Origin: Primulina eburnea | Lineage: Eukaryota; Streptophyta; Magnoliopsida; Lamiales; Gesneriaceae | Length of the DNA stretch: 64,000 nt | Assembly: GCF_022965805.1 (NCBI RefSeq) | Contig: NC_133108.1 | Span: forward strand, 35,847,361 to 35,911,360 | Direction of reading: 5' to 3' | Shown: piece by piece, positions 22,546-35,201 of the stretch | Numbering within the stretch: position 1 is the first letter of the stretch | Layout: each line of letters opens with the position of its first letter | Notes under the pieces: generated by a model | Told to the model about the DNA's origin: nothing | What the model saw: only the letters and a program-made list of their open reading frames with translations | Database searches by the model: none | Made by a program: the position numbers and the translations under genes

Positions 22546-22604
<59 letters not shown>
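22535..22604. repeat. (AT)n microsatellite
   Basis: About 70 bp of nearly pure TA dinucleotides, broken once by an extra AA. Confidence 0.95.
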
Positions 22605-22607
<3 letters not shown>

Positions 22608-22764
22608 ATTCCGAGTTTGACATGAAAACTTAAGCGTAACGATCTCCTCCCGACTTAAAACTATAAGAAGGGTTTGACAATGGTGGAAAAAATAACCAAA
22701 ATTCCATATATGTTATATTATATTATATTATCAGCTCTTAAAATTAAATAATTAAAACTAAACA

Positions 22765-22908
22765 AAAACTTATGTGAAACGGACTCACGGGTCGTATTTG
22801 TGAGACGGATCTCTTATTTGGGTCACCCATGAAAAAATATTACTTTTTATTTTAAGAGTATTACTTTTTATTGTGAATATGGGTAGAGTTGACGAGACTC
22901 ACTCTTAA
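22765..22908. mobile_element. MITE copy 6, right end lost (TGTGAGAC family)
   Basis: Left end CTTATGTGAAACGGACTCAC and the core TCTCTTATTTGGGTCACCCATG through TGTGAATATGGGTAG are present; the right-hand palindrome is missing after GAGTTGACGAGACTC. Confidence 0.75.
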
Positions 22909-24478
22909 AACTAACCACGATTCTTTGAATTAAAATTTTAAAAAATAATAAAGGATAATACGTTGAACCAGTCTCACCTTCACAAGGATTGCCTGCTTAT
23001 ATGATAGAATTAGAGCATCTACTTTAGGAAATTGTGAAATTAATAGTAAAAGAATTAGATACACCTTGATTTAGGCCAATTATTTGCCTTTGAAGTAGAC
23101 TTGACTCCCCTCAAGCAAACCACCCCCACAGGGAATTTCAATTTTCCAATTTAAAATTATATAACATGTATTAAAATACGAGGATATCACATAATCTTAA
23201 AATTAAAATTAAAACATGAATACGAGGTTGGTTATATTTCATCTATCAGTCACAACTGGCTGAAGCATAAGATTGGATCTTTTCGAACCGAATTCGGACC
23301 AATTTTATTTGATTCAATAGCTCGCGATTCGCAGGCGAAAATGATTTTTTTTTTTTATCGTTACGGATCTATACTAGCAAACTAAAGAATGTCGAGTTTT
23401 AAGTGATAAGAGTGTTGACAAATCCAACGTTAATCTCGGCGAAGGCAATTTGTGATTGAAGTCAAACCCTATCTATCATAAGCCAAACTCAAATCCAAAA
23501 TTTGTAGCTTTCAAATTGAAATCTGATTTCTCTTATAAAATTTATAGCTCGCCGTAGCTCGTACCCAACACCTACGACCTAACACTATGGTAGTATATGA
23601 GATCGAGAGATGATAAATTCCATATGAAGTTTTTTTTATTTAATATTTTGAAGTTTGATCCATAAAATTTATTCAGGGGTAACATTAATAAAGCGGATCT
23701 TAATGAGATACACTCGTCTGTTTTATCTTATATTATTAAGATTGAGACTTGGACATAACTCGACCGTTATGTGTTGGACCACCCGTTCCGTCCATAATTG
23801 AGTCATTTGTAAATTCCACGCTCCAGATGTTCATTCTTGAACGTGAGAGAGGTGGGTTAATTGTCCCACATCGATCGGTCGGTCGTATTAATATAGATTT
23901 GCACTAAGCAAGAACTCAAGTAGTAAAAGCATATATAGAAAAGGTTGAACATCAACATCCTCATTTACTTTTTGTTAGATGGAAAATAAGCAAATAATGT
24001 TGTAAGAATGGCAGCACCCTAATGAAACCAAACATAGGATTGTGGCAAAATTTCTAAAAATATTCATTCTATAAAATGGTATTTGTGGTTGAGACTGTCG
24101 ACAGAATTTTTTAGGTCGTTCCTACCTATTTTTAAAGATGCCAAACTACTAATAGAATTATATATAAAAAAATTCTTTATTTTTTTATATATAGAAAATT
24201 GTTCTATTTTATTATATGAATCCAATGTGACAATTTAATGAGATATAAAATCTGATCCGATTAAACTAAAAATAAAGCTACAGCGGGGAATTGATAACTA
24301 AAATCTCCATCAAATATATTGATGAAAAAGAAAGGAAAAAATTTAAAAAAAGAAATAACAGCGTTACATTCTTACACGCCATTGCCCACCAATTAACCCC
24401 GCTAGTATGAACAGATCTTCCCCGTTTTAGCCTTCCCCGTAGAAAGTGCATTAAATTAAAAGAAAAGAAGAAACTAAA
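22909..24478. other. Intergenic stretch before the VQ gene
   Basis: AT-rich with no ORF of interest. The segment around 23800-23900 (CACGCTCCAGATG, AACGTGAGAGAGG, TTGTCCCACATCG) looks like a dispersed short retrotransposon of TRIM type, but I cannot define its ends. Confidence 0.35.
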
Positions 24479-25111
24479 TTACATAACTTTCCAGGACTCC
24501 AGAGTCGGGAACCCACAAAAAGAGTCAAAGTCAAGCCCAGTCCCAGCCGCTGCTCCGCCATCAGCGGTGGATGACGGCGGAGGAGCGAGATGGGACACCA
24601 GAGACCCACCAGCGCCGTCTAGGATAAACGCCGACGGGTCAACAGCGGTCAAGTCCATGCCCGGGTTAACTCGGCTCATCAGCCTATACGGCTCAGGCTT
24701 CAGCAACGGTGGGAAAGGAAGATTCCCGTTCAAGCCGCCGAAGTTCACGCCGGTCACCTGCTGCACCATCTGCCTGAAATTCGAGGGATCCGCCGTGATG
24801 AACGTCGTTGTCGCACGCTTCGACGCGCGTGGCTTCCGCTTTGTTATCCTACCCGTGGGAGCTATGCTCGGGCGCTGCTTGGTGGTGAGCGCTTCGTTTT
24901 CCGATCCACCGGAGACCGTGGGCGTCGTGACGGGTGTCATTTCGGGAATGGCGAAGAGAGACTCGACCATTTCGGCAGGGAACAACTCTTCGCTGTACGG
25001 TGACTCAAAGGTCTTATGCAGAGCTCTAGTTAGCGTCTCATTCTCCTTGGCAAATAAGTCCGAAATCCAAGCGTCACCAATCACCGGGCGTACCTGCCAT
25101 AGCTGCTCCAT
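24479..25111 (-). CDS. VQ motif-containing protein, single exon
   Basis: A 210-residue intronless gene. The VQ signature FRQMVQQVTG sits at residues 112-121, just after a basic nuclear-localisation-like patch (KRKPRASKRA, 91-100) and the ITADPSNF lead-in typical of the family. The N-terminal segment (MEQLWQVRPVIGDAWISDLF) and an acidic/hydrophobic C-terminus (GLDFDSFCGFPTLESWKVM) resemble the calmodulin-binding CAMBP25/VQ15-like subgroup. VQ proteins are nuclear partners of WRKY transcription factors and act in stress and growth responses. Start chosen at the ATG at 25111; one codon further out is GTG. The gene is GC-richer than its surroundings and intact, with no transposon in it. A long ORF on the opposite strand is a shadow. 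Confidence 0.93.
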   Translation of the reverse strand: MEQLWQVRPVIGDAWISDLFAKENETLTRALHKTFESPYSEELFPAEMVESLFAIPEMTPVTTPTVSGGSENEALTTKQRPSIAPTGRITKRKPRASKRATTTFITADPSNFRQMVQQVTGVNFGGLNGNLPFPPLLKPEPYRLMSRVNPGMDLTAVDPSAFILDGAGGSLVSHLAPPPSSTADGGAAAGTGLDFDSFCGFPTLESWKVM

Positions 25112-28100
25112 CACTCACGAGAAACAAAAAGGTACAAAATCGTAAAAAAAAAACCCACAAATTAAGTCCAACTACGAAGGCGGAATCAGGACATGGGGCG
25201 GAGAAAATACGAAGAAATCAAGCTGAAAATGCAATACGGGGAAGAAGAGATGGGGTTAGGGGGTGAATAAATAAGGCGGTGGTGGGGACTGATAGGGGTG
25301 GAAGAAACCGCGTAATTAGGAACACGTGTCGAGCAGACATGTACGGAAAACTTAACCATGGTTAAACTTCAATTCGACTGTGGACTCGACTCAGTGTATA
25401 ATAAATGATTTGTGGTAATTAAGGTGAGCTGCTTCGTCGGCTTGGGCTTCACTCCAAGCCGAATTACCCTTTCGTCTGTGCCATTCCCCTGGCATGCATG
25501 GAGGATAAAGTGGGGCTTCATTTTTTTTTTCACTTTGCCTGTGCCTAATAATTGAGGTAGCCATCAGTGATTAGCGGGAAGCAATGGATTTTTTCCAAAA
25601 AAAAAAATATATATATATGTACAATTTAACAGTAATATTTATTAAAATAATAGGTTATTCATTTGAATATATATTATATTATATATAACGACATTCTATA
25701 TTCAACTTAAATTAAAAAAAAAGAAACTAATATCCATAATAATCGTAGTAATCAGATCTTAAATTGCACTAGCGGGAGCCAATTCGACCTAGGCTGGCAT
25801 AGGCACCGCACCGTGTGATGTCCCTATTCTATGATGTCACTCATTAATTTAATCTATCTCCTTTGCTTTTGGGTCCCAAAGAATCTTGTACAAACAATAA
25901 TTTCTTATATTTTTAATCCCAATGACTGTTTTTCTTCACTTTTTGCCTTTAAAACACAAATATTCCCTATTTTTTTTTACGTGGAATTGGTCTTTTTTCC
26001 CTTCAACAAACAAAGATTTAAAAAAATTAATCGAGTGTTCAATAAAAAAAATTTGGATCTCGACATCTGTTCCATCCAATTCAAGTTGTAAAAGTTTCGA
26101 TCGGATTCGGGTTGAGTTTGATAACTACGTATATGACCAAATTTGTCATAATCAGCTCAATTATTTATAATTACCTTCTAATGAAATTAAATCATTTTTG
26201 TATATATTGATATTTTATTGTTTAAAAATGAAAGTCGTATATTACTGAGGATAGGATTTAGACATGTGGCTGTCGGAGTAAAGCCAAAGCCTCACTTTCT
26301 AGAAGGGGGGTAAAAACGGTAATTCAAAGTTAAAAGATAAAAACAAACGAAGGCGCGAAGGTGACGTCATAGTGACTGACTGTGACGATACGCTGGCGTA
26401 AGGTGGAGACACCGAAAGCTAAAGGTGCTTATGTTTTATTATCCCGATACACGGACAGTCTTGTAGCCGAAGATAGTTTCACTCGGCTCAGCCGGCTTAC
26501 ACACTGGCTCAGCCGGCTAATACTGTCACCGTTTTCTGAAATTTCAGCACAGCAAATTTCTTATTCATCGGACATTATTATTATCTATTTTATACATTAA
26601 TTTGAATATATAATATGGTATTTTTTAAAATGATATTTTGGTTGTTTATGTACCAAATATGTTAGATTTAATATCCAATTATGAATTATTTTTTTATCTT
26701 TGCATTTTTAAAATTATTACATATCAAAATATTAAAAATTAGAACAAAAAAACTATTTTATTTGAATTATTAATGAAAAATATTATATTTTTATATTAAA
26801 ATTATTATTTATTATTTTAAATATGAATATCATTTATTCATCTCAGATATTTTTGTTGTTAGAAAGACTGGTCTTGTGTTAGAATATGTTCAAAGCATGT
26901 ATGAACACAATCAGTCGGAAATAATCGACTACCAATGTACGATTACAATTTCACTAATTCAACATTTTATGGGAATGATCAAATTAAATTTTTTTTTTGA
27001 GAAATAATTTTTTGTTCGCTAACTTGTTTAGTATTGCATTTATAATTCAATAATTTGTTAAACTTTAATCTTGATGTATTAACTTTTATATTTCAGATAT
27101 TTTAATTCATTTGCTGACGTGGTGAATAACACATTAGCATTTCTCACCAACATGTCAGTGATTTTTGGTGTTATGTCGATATTTTTATTTCAATATCATG
27201 TCAGTATTTCGACGAAATATTACGAAAAACCGAAAAATTCAAAGTTACCATACCAAAATCAAATTCTGAAACTTGGTGAACCAAAATCCAAATTAAAAAA
27301 ATTAAAAACATAAAATTATTATTATTTCTTTATTTTAATACTGCAGTGAGATCTGCCATCCATAACTCGTTTAATAAAAAGCTTATATTTTTATTTTAAA
27401 AAAATTTGTTTTTCACAGATTTTAGTTTTAATGTGTATTTCCTAAAAACTAAGATGAACTCTTTTTGATCAGTTCGATCAGCTTTATTTGCATGTGGTGG
27501 TACACTTGAAGAATTTTGACTTTTGAGCTCGCACAAATCAAATTTGTAATATAGATCTCTTTCTCGATTCGATTAAAAAATATATATTATTTTTTTATGT
27601 CAAAAATATTATTTGTTATTATAGATATAGATCAGAATGACACGTCTGGACATCTCATAAAAGACCTATTGTATGAGAAATGATCTGGTGTTAATCTAGC
27701 AGTACTCAGCCACCAAATTAGCTTAGCTTTTATAACTGATAAAACTTACATGTTTATTCTATAAGAAATTTATTTTATTTTCCAATAAAATAATTACTTT
27801 TTCCCAGTTTTATACGGAGCTTTAATCTCGAGATTTTGCATGTCAAAATGGAAGTAGTCGAATATCTTCAACTTAAAAATCCTATAATATACTATTATTA
27901 CTTTTGTTTGAAAGATTAAATTTATTCAATGTTTTGTTTCTTTTTCAAAACTATTTATGTTTATTCTATAAAAAATTATTTACGATAAAGTTAACTGATT
28001 AAAAGCGTTCTTAAAATATCAACTAAAACTAAAAATACATTATTTTCGTACATGTTTTATTGAATTTAATTAAACTTTAGTGTAATATTTATCAGCTAAT

Positions 28101-28563
28101 TACTGGAAGGGAACATCATTTGTCTGGATTAAGCGATTGTCGATTCACGGAGAAAGGAAAAAAAAAAAAAAAACAGCCAAAAGATAGTGGTACTGTTAAT
28201 ATATGTATGTTAAGTAGAGCTGGTCATCGTACGTAAAAGCATGCGCTTATCATTTTATCAAAAAATTATAGTTTGCGGTAATGATGTAACATAAGTAAGA
28301 ATAATATCATGATTTGTTAATATGGTAGACTAACTTTATTTCGAAATATTTAGAAACTCCCATAATTTTCTTTTGCAGTTATGAAATAAAATTCTATATC
28401 GGATTAAATCTATAACTTGTACATCAACAAAAAAAAGCACAAATTATATTGCAAAATAATTTCAAACTACTTTATTTCTCAAATTCCTTTCTTCCTAGTT
28501 TTCATAAAGAAAAAGGAACACAAGTGTTTTCACATGTTAATATTGTGGTTTCATATATATTGT
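25112..28563. other. VQ 5' flank and gene-free AT-rich stretch
   Basis: The first ~250 bp are purine-rich and GC-balanced and probably hold the VQ promoter and 5' UTR; CACGTG-like ACACGTGTC (25321-25329) is a possible G-box-type site. From about 25500 on I see only AT-rich DNA with decayed MITE-like pieces (about 26755-26850 and 27550-27670). No gene is supported. Confidence 0.4.
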
Positions 28564-28724
28564 TAAGAGTGTCTCATGTGAGACCGTCTCACGGATCTTA
28601 ATTTGTGAGATGGGTCAACTCTATGGATATTCACAATAAAAAGTAATACTTTTTCATAGATTATCCAAATAAGAGACCTGTCTCACAAATACGACCCGTG
28701 AGACCGTGTCACACAAGTTTTTGC
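28564..28724. mobile_element. MITE copy 7 (TGTGAGAC family)
   Basis: TCATGTGAGACCGTCTCACGG at the left to GTGAGACCGTGTCACACAAG at the right, about 160 bp, slightly shortened in the centre. Confidence 0.85.
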
Positions 28725-28799
28725 ATATTGTTAATAATAATCCACGCCGTTATTTGAAAACCATACAAATTCCAAATTAATTTGCAAACTTTTTTCCTC

Positions 28800-29050
28800 G
28801 CTGTTAGGTAAATAAATGATTTAGATCGAGGAGATCTGACTCTGAAAACGTGTTCTTGAAGCTTATTTGTTTGTTTGGAATCTAACTTCTTCTTCTTGGC
28901 CGGTACTCACACCTTCCTTGACAAGTATGAAAGCGTGCTTCATTATTATAAAATCCGTGGCTATAAAATTAATAATGTTGGAACATGTTTCGGTTTTTAT
29001 TTCATTATTATACTGGCTAATCACTTGGTACTAAGAGTGATGGATAGATA
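28800..29050. repeat. Segmental duplication, copy A (short)
   Basis: ATCTGACTCTGAAAACGTG, GAAGCTTATTTGTTTG, CTTCTTCTTCTTGGCCGG and TATGAAAGCGTGCTTCATT recur in the same order at 29555-30690 (copy B, with insertions), and the last part again at 46877 (copy C). This copy lacks both hAT insertions of copy B and ends near a GATA-type microsatellite (29040-29058). Confidence 0.8.
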
Positions 29051-29068
29051 GATAGATGGATTATATAT

Positions 29069-29370
29069 CTGTTGATTTCAAATGCGGAATTTGAGATAAT
29101 AAAACACCGAAAATAAAGGATAAATTGGACACCGAGATTTACGTGGAAAGCCCCTAAAAATTATCAGAGTAAAAACCACGGACAAGATGAAAAAATTTCC
29201 ACTATAATATTTATGCAGCATACGTCTCTTTTTGGAGGGTCTTCTCTCTTCGAGTTGCGTCCAACAAAAAAACCCAGCTTTGTCAACTACCATCCGTCTA
29301 TGTATGATGCAAATATTTTTAACCGTATAACCGTTATTTTTTTAATAGCAATAATTATTACACCCCAACG
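29069..29370. mobile_element. Possible copia LTR fragment
   Basis: TGTTGATTTCAAATGCGG, CACCGAGATTTACGTGG and a CCACGGACAAGATG...TTTCCACT block are typical of LTRs of Tork-like copia elements. No partner LTR, PBS or duplication is visible. Confidence 0.35.
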
Positions 29371-29630
29371 TGATACAAATTAAAATAGATCACTAGATAA
29401 TTATTTTACATTGGAAATATTAGCGGGTAGGCCTATTTGGTGGAACCAATTACACGACGAATATCAGTGAAATCCTGTCACCACAGATCTAGTTTTTTTT
29501 TTTGTCTGATTACATATCAATATTTGAGCATTTCAATTATTTTTCATGTGTGGGGGAAATAAGTGCTTTAGATCTAGTACATCTGACTCTGAAAACAGGT
29601 TTCTGTAAGCTTATTTGTTTGTGTGGAATT

Positions 29631-30181
29631 AGGGATGGCAATGGGCCGGGGCGGGGGCGGGTTTGCCATTCCCATCCCCATCCCCGAATGCCATCCCCAC
29701 CCCCATCCCCGCCCCCATCCCCGTTTTTTCAGGTTCGGGGAATCCCCAAACCCGAAACTTCGGGGATCAACTTACCATCCCCGTCTCCATCCCCATTTCA
29801 AAAATATTAATATTGCAAGACGATGACGGATTCAGATATTTTCTCAAACCAAAACTTATTATTATATATTATTATTAGATATAATTTTAATATTAATATT
29901 AATATCAATATCAACAATAATAATATTATTAATATTTTAAAAATTATATTATTAATACTAATAATACTATTATTTTATTATTGATAATATATTTTCGGGA
30001 CGGGTTCGGGGATTTCGGGGATGGGGATAGTAATCCCATACCCGTCCCGAACTACATCGGGGATTTAAAAAAATCCCCGAACCCGAACCCAAACCCAAAC
30101 CCGAAAAAATCGGGGATCCCCATCCCCGTTTCGGGTTTTCCCCGCGGGGCCCCAAACCCGCGGGGGAAATTGCCATCCCTA
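29631..30181. mobile_element. hAT-like element with GC-rich ends
   Basis: TIRs TAGGGATGGCAAT...ATTGCCATCCCTA, perfect 8-bp duplication TGTGGAAT (29623-29630 and 30182-30189). Copy A (GTTTGGAATCTAAC) is the matching empty site. Ends consist of repeated CCCCATCCCC / GGGGATGGGG-type blocks, the middle of ATTATTAAT runs. Proline-rich reading frames here are artefacts of the C-runs. Confidence 0.9.
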
Positions 30182-30220
30182 TGTGGAATCAAACTTCTTC
30201 TTCTTAGCCGCTACTCACAC

Positions 30221-30639
30221 ATAGGGGTGAGCAAAATCTCGGTTAAACCGAAATAATCGACCGAACCGAGCCAATTCAGAAATTCGGTTCGGTTATTTCG
30301 GAAATTCGGTTTTGAAAGTTTAAAAAAATCGGTTAATTCGGTTCGATTTCAGTTTTCGTAAAAAATAAAATCGGTTAACCGAATTAACCGAATAATAAAT
30401 TAATTTTTTTAAAAAAATAGATTTATTATATAATTTATAATATTTTTAATGTTTTTATATTTAATTTTATTTTTTTTAAAAAAATCGGTTAATTCGGTCA
30501 CCGACCGAATTAACCGATTATAATTCGGTTAATTTATGATCGGTTATTAAAACTAATTTGGTCAGTTCAGTTATCAAAATAAAATTCGGTTCGGTTCGGT
30601 TACTGACAATTCGACCGAACCGACCGAATGCACACCCTT
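30221..30639. mobile_element. hAT-like element rich in TTCGGTTCGG
   Basis: 419 bp, ends ATAGGGGTGAGCA and TGCACACCCTT, 8-bp duplication ACTCACAC (30213-30220 and 30640-30647); copy A reads GGTACTCACACCTTCC uninterrupted. Full of CGGTT/AACCG inverted blocks. No coding sequence. Confidence 0.85.
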
Positions 30640-31790
30640 ACTCACACCTTCCTCGACAAGTATGAAAGCGTGCTTCATTATTATGAAATCTGTGGCCATA
30701 AAATTAATCAAGTTGGAACAATTTTTCCCCATGTTTCGTTTTTTATTTCATATGATACTGGCTAATCGCTCGGTATTAACAATGATACATTGATTGATTA
30801 CGCATCTTTATTTCATCTAACGTATGTATCAAGTTTCACAAATGGTTAAACTTATAAATCATTATGTTATTTATGTATACAAATTTTTCATCCATACATT
30901 ATACATCGTTTATCATCTTATCTCACTCCAATAGCCGAACGGATGATATCCATCCTTAATTAATTTTTTTTAAACTTTTCAAATATAGCTTCCATCCACA
31001 TAATTTATTGAGGCATGCATTTATAATAACATTAAGCACTAACTTTGACCTCCTTAAAAAAATGAAAATTATATTATTCCAAGTCTTTGAAAACTATATT
31101 ATAAAACTTGTTAGTCCCTAAAATCATTTATGGGAAAAAGTAAACCAATCCAATCACCTGCATTTAAAATTTGTTTGGGATTTTCAATATCCAATCATAA
31201 TTTTTTAATGAAATCCAAATCTAGGTAATAATAATCCATCCGATCAACACGTAGAGATGAGACATTAATAACATGACAAACCATTGGATTGCAAAAATAA
31301 ATTATATAAAATTCCACGGCACCATATTTGGACATGTATGCTAAAAAAATAAATGTGAAAATGATGTATACGAATTTAAGCAATTTTGGTAATAAATTTT
31401 TATATATATATATATATGTGAGTGGGACATTGTTATCGGGTTGTGGCCTTAATTTAGTCAACCTTTTATGTTGCAAGTTTTCTTGAATTTGTCACAAAGA
31501 GATGCCACGATGTTTGGGTGCATTTATTTTTGGGGATGGCATCTCTATTATTGAATTTTCTCAAAGTCAATTGTGTGTAAAATCCGCCATTTTCATAATC
31601 GATTGACATGCAAATATTAATAAAATTGGATTTAGAATATTTTCGTATTAGATAAAAACTCGAAATATTTTATTTAATGGTTGAGACATTAATTTCCAAA
31701 TCACAATGAGGAGGAGAATTTGAGGGTGAATAAAACGTTGAGTGAAGTTTATTTTGATTAAAATATAAGTCAAACCTCAAAATAAAAGAA

Positions 31791-33394
31791 GGCAAAAACT
31801 TGTGTGAGACGGTCTCACGAGTCGTATTTTGTGAGACGGATCTTTATTTGGATAATCCATGAAAAAGTATTACTTTTTATGCTAAGAGTATTACTTTTTA
31901 TTGTGAATATATGTGTAAAAACCCGATTTTTTTTTACCATATCATTTAATAATTGATAGAAAAATTTAGGATTTTAATAATATATTTTTGGGTACATATA
32001 TTTGGATAAGATACATTGGAATATTTTGGAAATACAATATTAAGTCATTAAGTTATGAATATCATGCATAATTTCAAATTTGGGAGAATATGTTGCAAGA
32101 TTGGAGATAATATATTAGACTTAGAAGACTAAGGCACAATATTGCCTATTTTCGAAAATCAACTAGATATTTTGCCTAAATATTGTATTGCCTAAAGATG
32201 TAATGTCATGCTAGAATAACCCTCAAGATGGGAAGCAAATCCTCCCTTCCTTTGCACCTCAAATTCGAGCCATTAGATTAGGAGGGAGGGGAGCTCGATT
32301 TGGTAGAAATCAGCAACAATGGAAAGGAGATTAGGGTCAAATATTGTGAGATTTATGTCAATATTGGGCATGATTTTTGTGCCATAATTAACTCCATCTA
32401 TTCCACCTATAAATACAATTAACACCACCCTAGTCGTTCCTCCACACCACAAATTCGAAAATTCAGAGCTCCATATTCTCGAAAATTTCAGCAACCTGTC
32501 TTAGCCAAACTCTGCACAAAATCGTCCAAGAAATCGAGCCAAAACGCTGTCCGAGCAAGAACGCGAAGCGATCAATTCTCGAAGCCAAATAGATACATTG
32601 CTAGCATAAATACATACGGTAAGTGGGCTGTTTTAAATACTTATAATCTCGGTTTTTATGCATATGAAACTTTTGGTTTTTGGTTTAAAAATTCGGTCGA
32701 GCTTCGTCTCCCATCTATATGTTTTACGAAATTTGATACGTGTATGTGTTGACACTGTGAGAATCCCCTGAAAATGGGTGGAATTCCAACATATGGCCCT
32801 TAACAGTGGGATAAAACTGTTTTATGGCCTCGCCCCCTTAGAGGATTAAAACTTAGGGATTGACGTCAGTAAACCGTTGAAAGGTGAAAAATTGCAGTGT
32901 TATTATGTTATGGAATTTACGTTACGATTATGAAAATCATGTTTTATGTTTATGTTATGATTCGAAAATGTTATAAAACTTTTATGTTGTGTTCAAAGTC
33001 CCCCATTTACTGAGTATTCCCAAAATACTCACCCCCTTACGACCCTCCCCAGATATAAACGAAGAACATGTTGAAGAAGAAGAGTCCGAGGACTTTTGGG
33101 GTTGGTGATGTGCAAGGCTGATAATAATAGATTATATTTCGAAATTTATGATTTAATAATTGTAAGACGCTTCCGCATTAGTTATTTCAGTTGTAAAGAC
33201 TTTGGTTTTGAGATTATGATTAATAAACTGGTATTTCGGTTTATACTATGTTACGAGGCTGGTTGTTTTCAATTGTGTGATTGTTAAACAACGTCGATGT
33301 CGACTAACCCCGGTCTCGGGGCGTGACAATATGGGTAGGGTTGACCCGTCTCACAGATTAGGATCCGTGAGACGGTCTCACATGAGACCTATTC
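31791..33394. mobile_element. MITE copy 8 (TGTGAGAC family), split by a solo LTR
   Basis: Left half 31791-31911 and right half 33329-33394, together about 185 bp. Outer flanks carry a 9-bp duplication ATAAAAGAA (31782-31790 and 33395-33403); copy C at about 47950 (AATAAAAGAAAATTATG) is the empty site. A 9-bp duplication points to the Mutator superfamily. The ends are short palindromes (GTGAGACGGTCTCAC) repeated inside (GTGAGACGGATC / GACCCGTCTCAC). About ten further copies lie in this window. Confidence 0.85.
31912..33328 (+). mobile_element. Gypsy-type solo LTR inside a MITE
   Basis: 1,417 bp, TGTGTAAAAACCC...CGGGGCGTGACA. Flanks ATATA / ATATG differ by one base; shifting the boundary by one gives a perfect AATAT repeat. 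A TATA box CCTATAAATAC lies near 32407. The later part (CCCAAAATACTCACCCCC, GAAGAAGAAGAGTCCGAGG) has the look of Ty3/gypsy LTRs. No internal region remains. Confidence 0.85.
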
Positions 33395-34678
33395 ATAAAA
33401 GAAAATTATAAAAGTATAATACGAAATTCTCTAATAAATTAAAAATAGTTATATGAGAATACTACTAGGTTGCGTGAACTTTTAAGAAAATTCTTGTGCG
33501 TCAAAATGCTAATAATACTGTATGATTTGATTGGCTAGATAAACCGTAAACGAGCTACATCATATATATAGTAATGAGTAATACTGATCTCTGGAAGAGA
33601 TAACACCAACAGTAAGAAATTATATAACTGATATATGTAAGTGAAACGAGACATCATCAACAATAAGACACATCCATCTTAAAACTCAAAAACCTAACAA
33701 ATCAAATCATTAACACTCAAGTATTTGCAGTCTGATAAACTTTTGTCAAATTTTTTTTTAATATACTCATGATATATACATAGTCATAACTTATAAATTT
33801 AAATTTTGTTTAATTTTTGTGAAAAAACTCAACAACCCCAAGTTGTAATTATTCATGAATCATAATATACTTAGCTATATAGATAGTCATGACCCATAAA
33901 AAATTTAAATTTTGTCCATTTTTGTCAAAATACCCAACAAGTCTGAGCTGCAAGTATTGTAAATCATAAATCATAATTCATGTTATTTCTTCACTGAAAG
34001 AATGGTATATGTCCCGACTAAATTAGTTAATTTTTTGAATAAATTGATCGAGAAGAGTTGCATGATCTTGAGTGACCCTTTCCACTCCGAACTCCTTTGA
34101 AAGAGGAACACGAAATAATTTGGTCTATGAACAATATTATTTGGAGTCAAAACAGTAGAGAAAATTGCAATTTAAGTAGAATTTATTTACATTTTTATGT
34201 TATATTTTTCATAATTTTCTTTTCCAAACTTAAAGTTGTTATTTTATTTTTTTTTATCGTTATATATAATATAATCGCAATTGTATTAATCTTTTTGAAA
34301 CTTAGATATACTTTTTTTTAAAACTTTATATTATTTCCATTCCCATCATTCTTGCATCTCTAAAAAGACTCAAAAATCCCATAATTTTGCGACCCATTCA
34401 CACAAAAAAGTAAAGTGCCCACACGTGTATTGCAATTATACGTTATTTAAAAACAATTTTAACGTTAATAGTTTAATAGTTAGGGCTTCGCTTTCCCGTT
34501 TCTTTCGATAAAGAATACGTTGGGATCGGAGCTCAATGCTTATATCTTTATGTCCCAAATTATAGTATTCCAAAATTTTGGATTAAATTATATATTTTTT
34601 TAAAAAATATGGAATAAAAAAATAATGACAAGTCACAAGTGGACACTCTGGACGAATGTCGATAAAAACCGATATATT

Positions 34679-35201
34679 TGTTGGGATATCAGAGAAATAA
34701 ACGAGGTAACATCGTAGCGGAACATCATAAGTGATATCAACAATAAATAAGATGGACACCAATATTTATAGTGGTTCACCCCAAGATTGGGCTACGTCCA
34801 CTCTAAACCTCTCAAGGAGATCACTTCTTTATTAATAACAAAGAAGACAAGAGAATTGAGAATACAAAGTATTTCACTCAGAACACTCTGATTTTAACAC
34901 TCACTTTCTCTCCACTAATCCTATTCCTTCCAAGGATAAACACTCCTTAAGAAATCTCACACTAAATCCTTTATCTCACTTCTACACTTATGATTGTAGA
35001 TGAGAGGATTTTGTGTTTTGGTGTGATTTTGAAATGAAGAATGGATGGGTATTTATAGGAAAAGTTTAGGGAAAAAACAAAAAATAAAACCTCATGGCTT
35101 ACCTCATTATTTTTGACTAATCAACACATGTGTTAATTGTGTTGTTGAATTCCAAAATTGTGTGCTTTGAATTCAAATATGGGTGGCTTGATTACTTAGC
35201 A
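34679..35201 (-). repeat. 3' LTR of the Tork-like copia element
   Basis: On the + strand TGTTGGGATATCAGAG...ATTACTTAGCA, 523 bp. On the - strand it has a TATA box (CCTATAAATACCC, about 35047-35059). Confidence 0.95.

Noticed and set aside
13303..22908. Regularly recurring palindromic repeats, CRISPR-like at first sight
   Set aside because: Spacing is irregular, units are ~180 bp with internal structure, and the context is a plant nuclear genome; they are MITEs.
24567..25145. Long + strand ORF (192 codons) over the VQ gene
   Set aside because: It mirrors the GC-rich VQ coding frame; the - strand frame has the VQ motif and a natural start, the + strand frame has no recognisable domain.
29502..30256. 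Proline- and arginine-rich ORFs
   Set aside because: Products of C-run and G-run arrays at the tips of a hAT-like element with clear target duplication.
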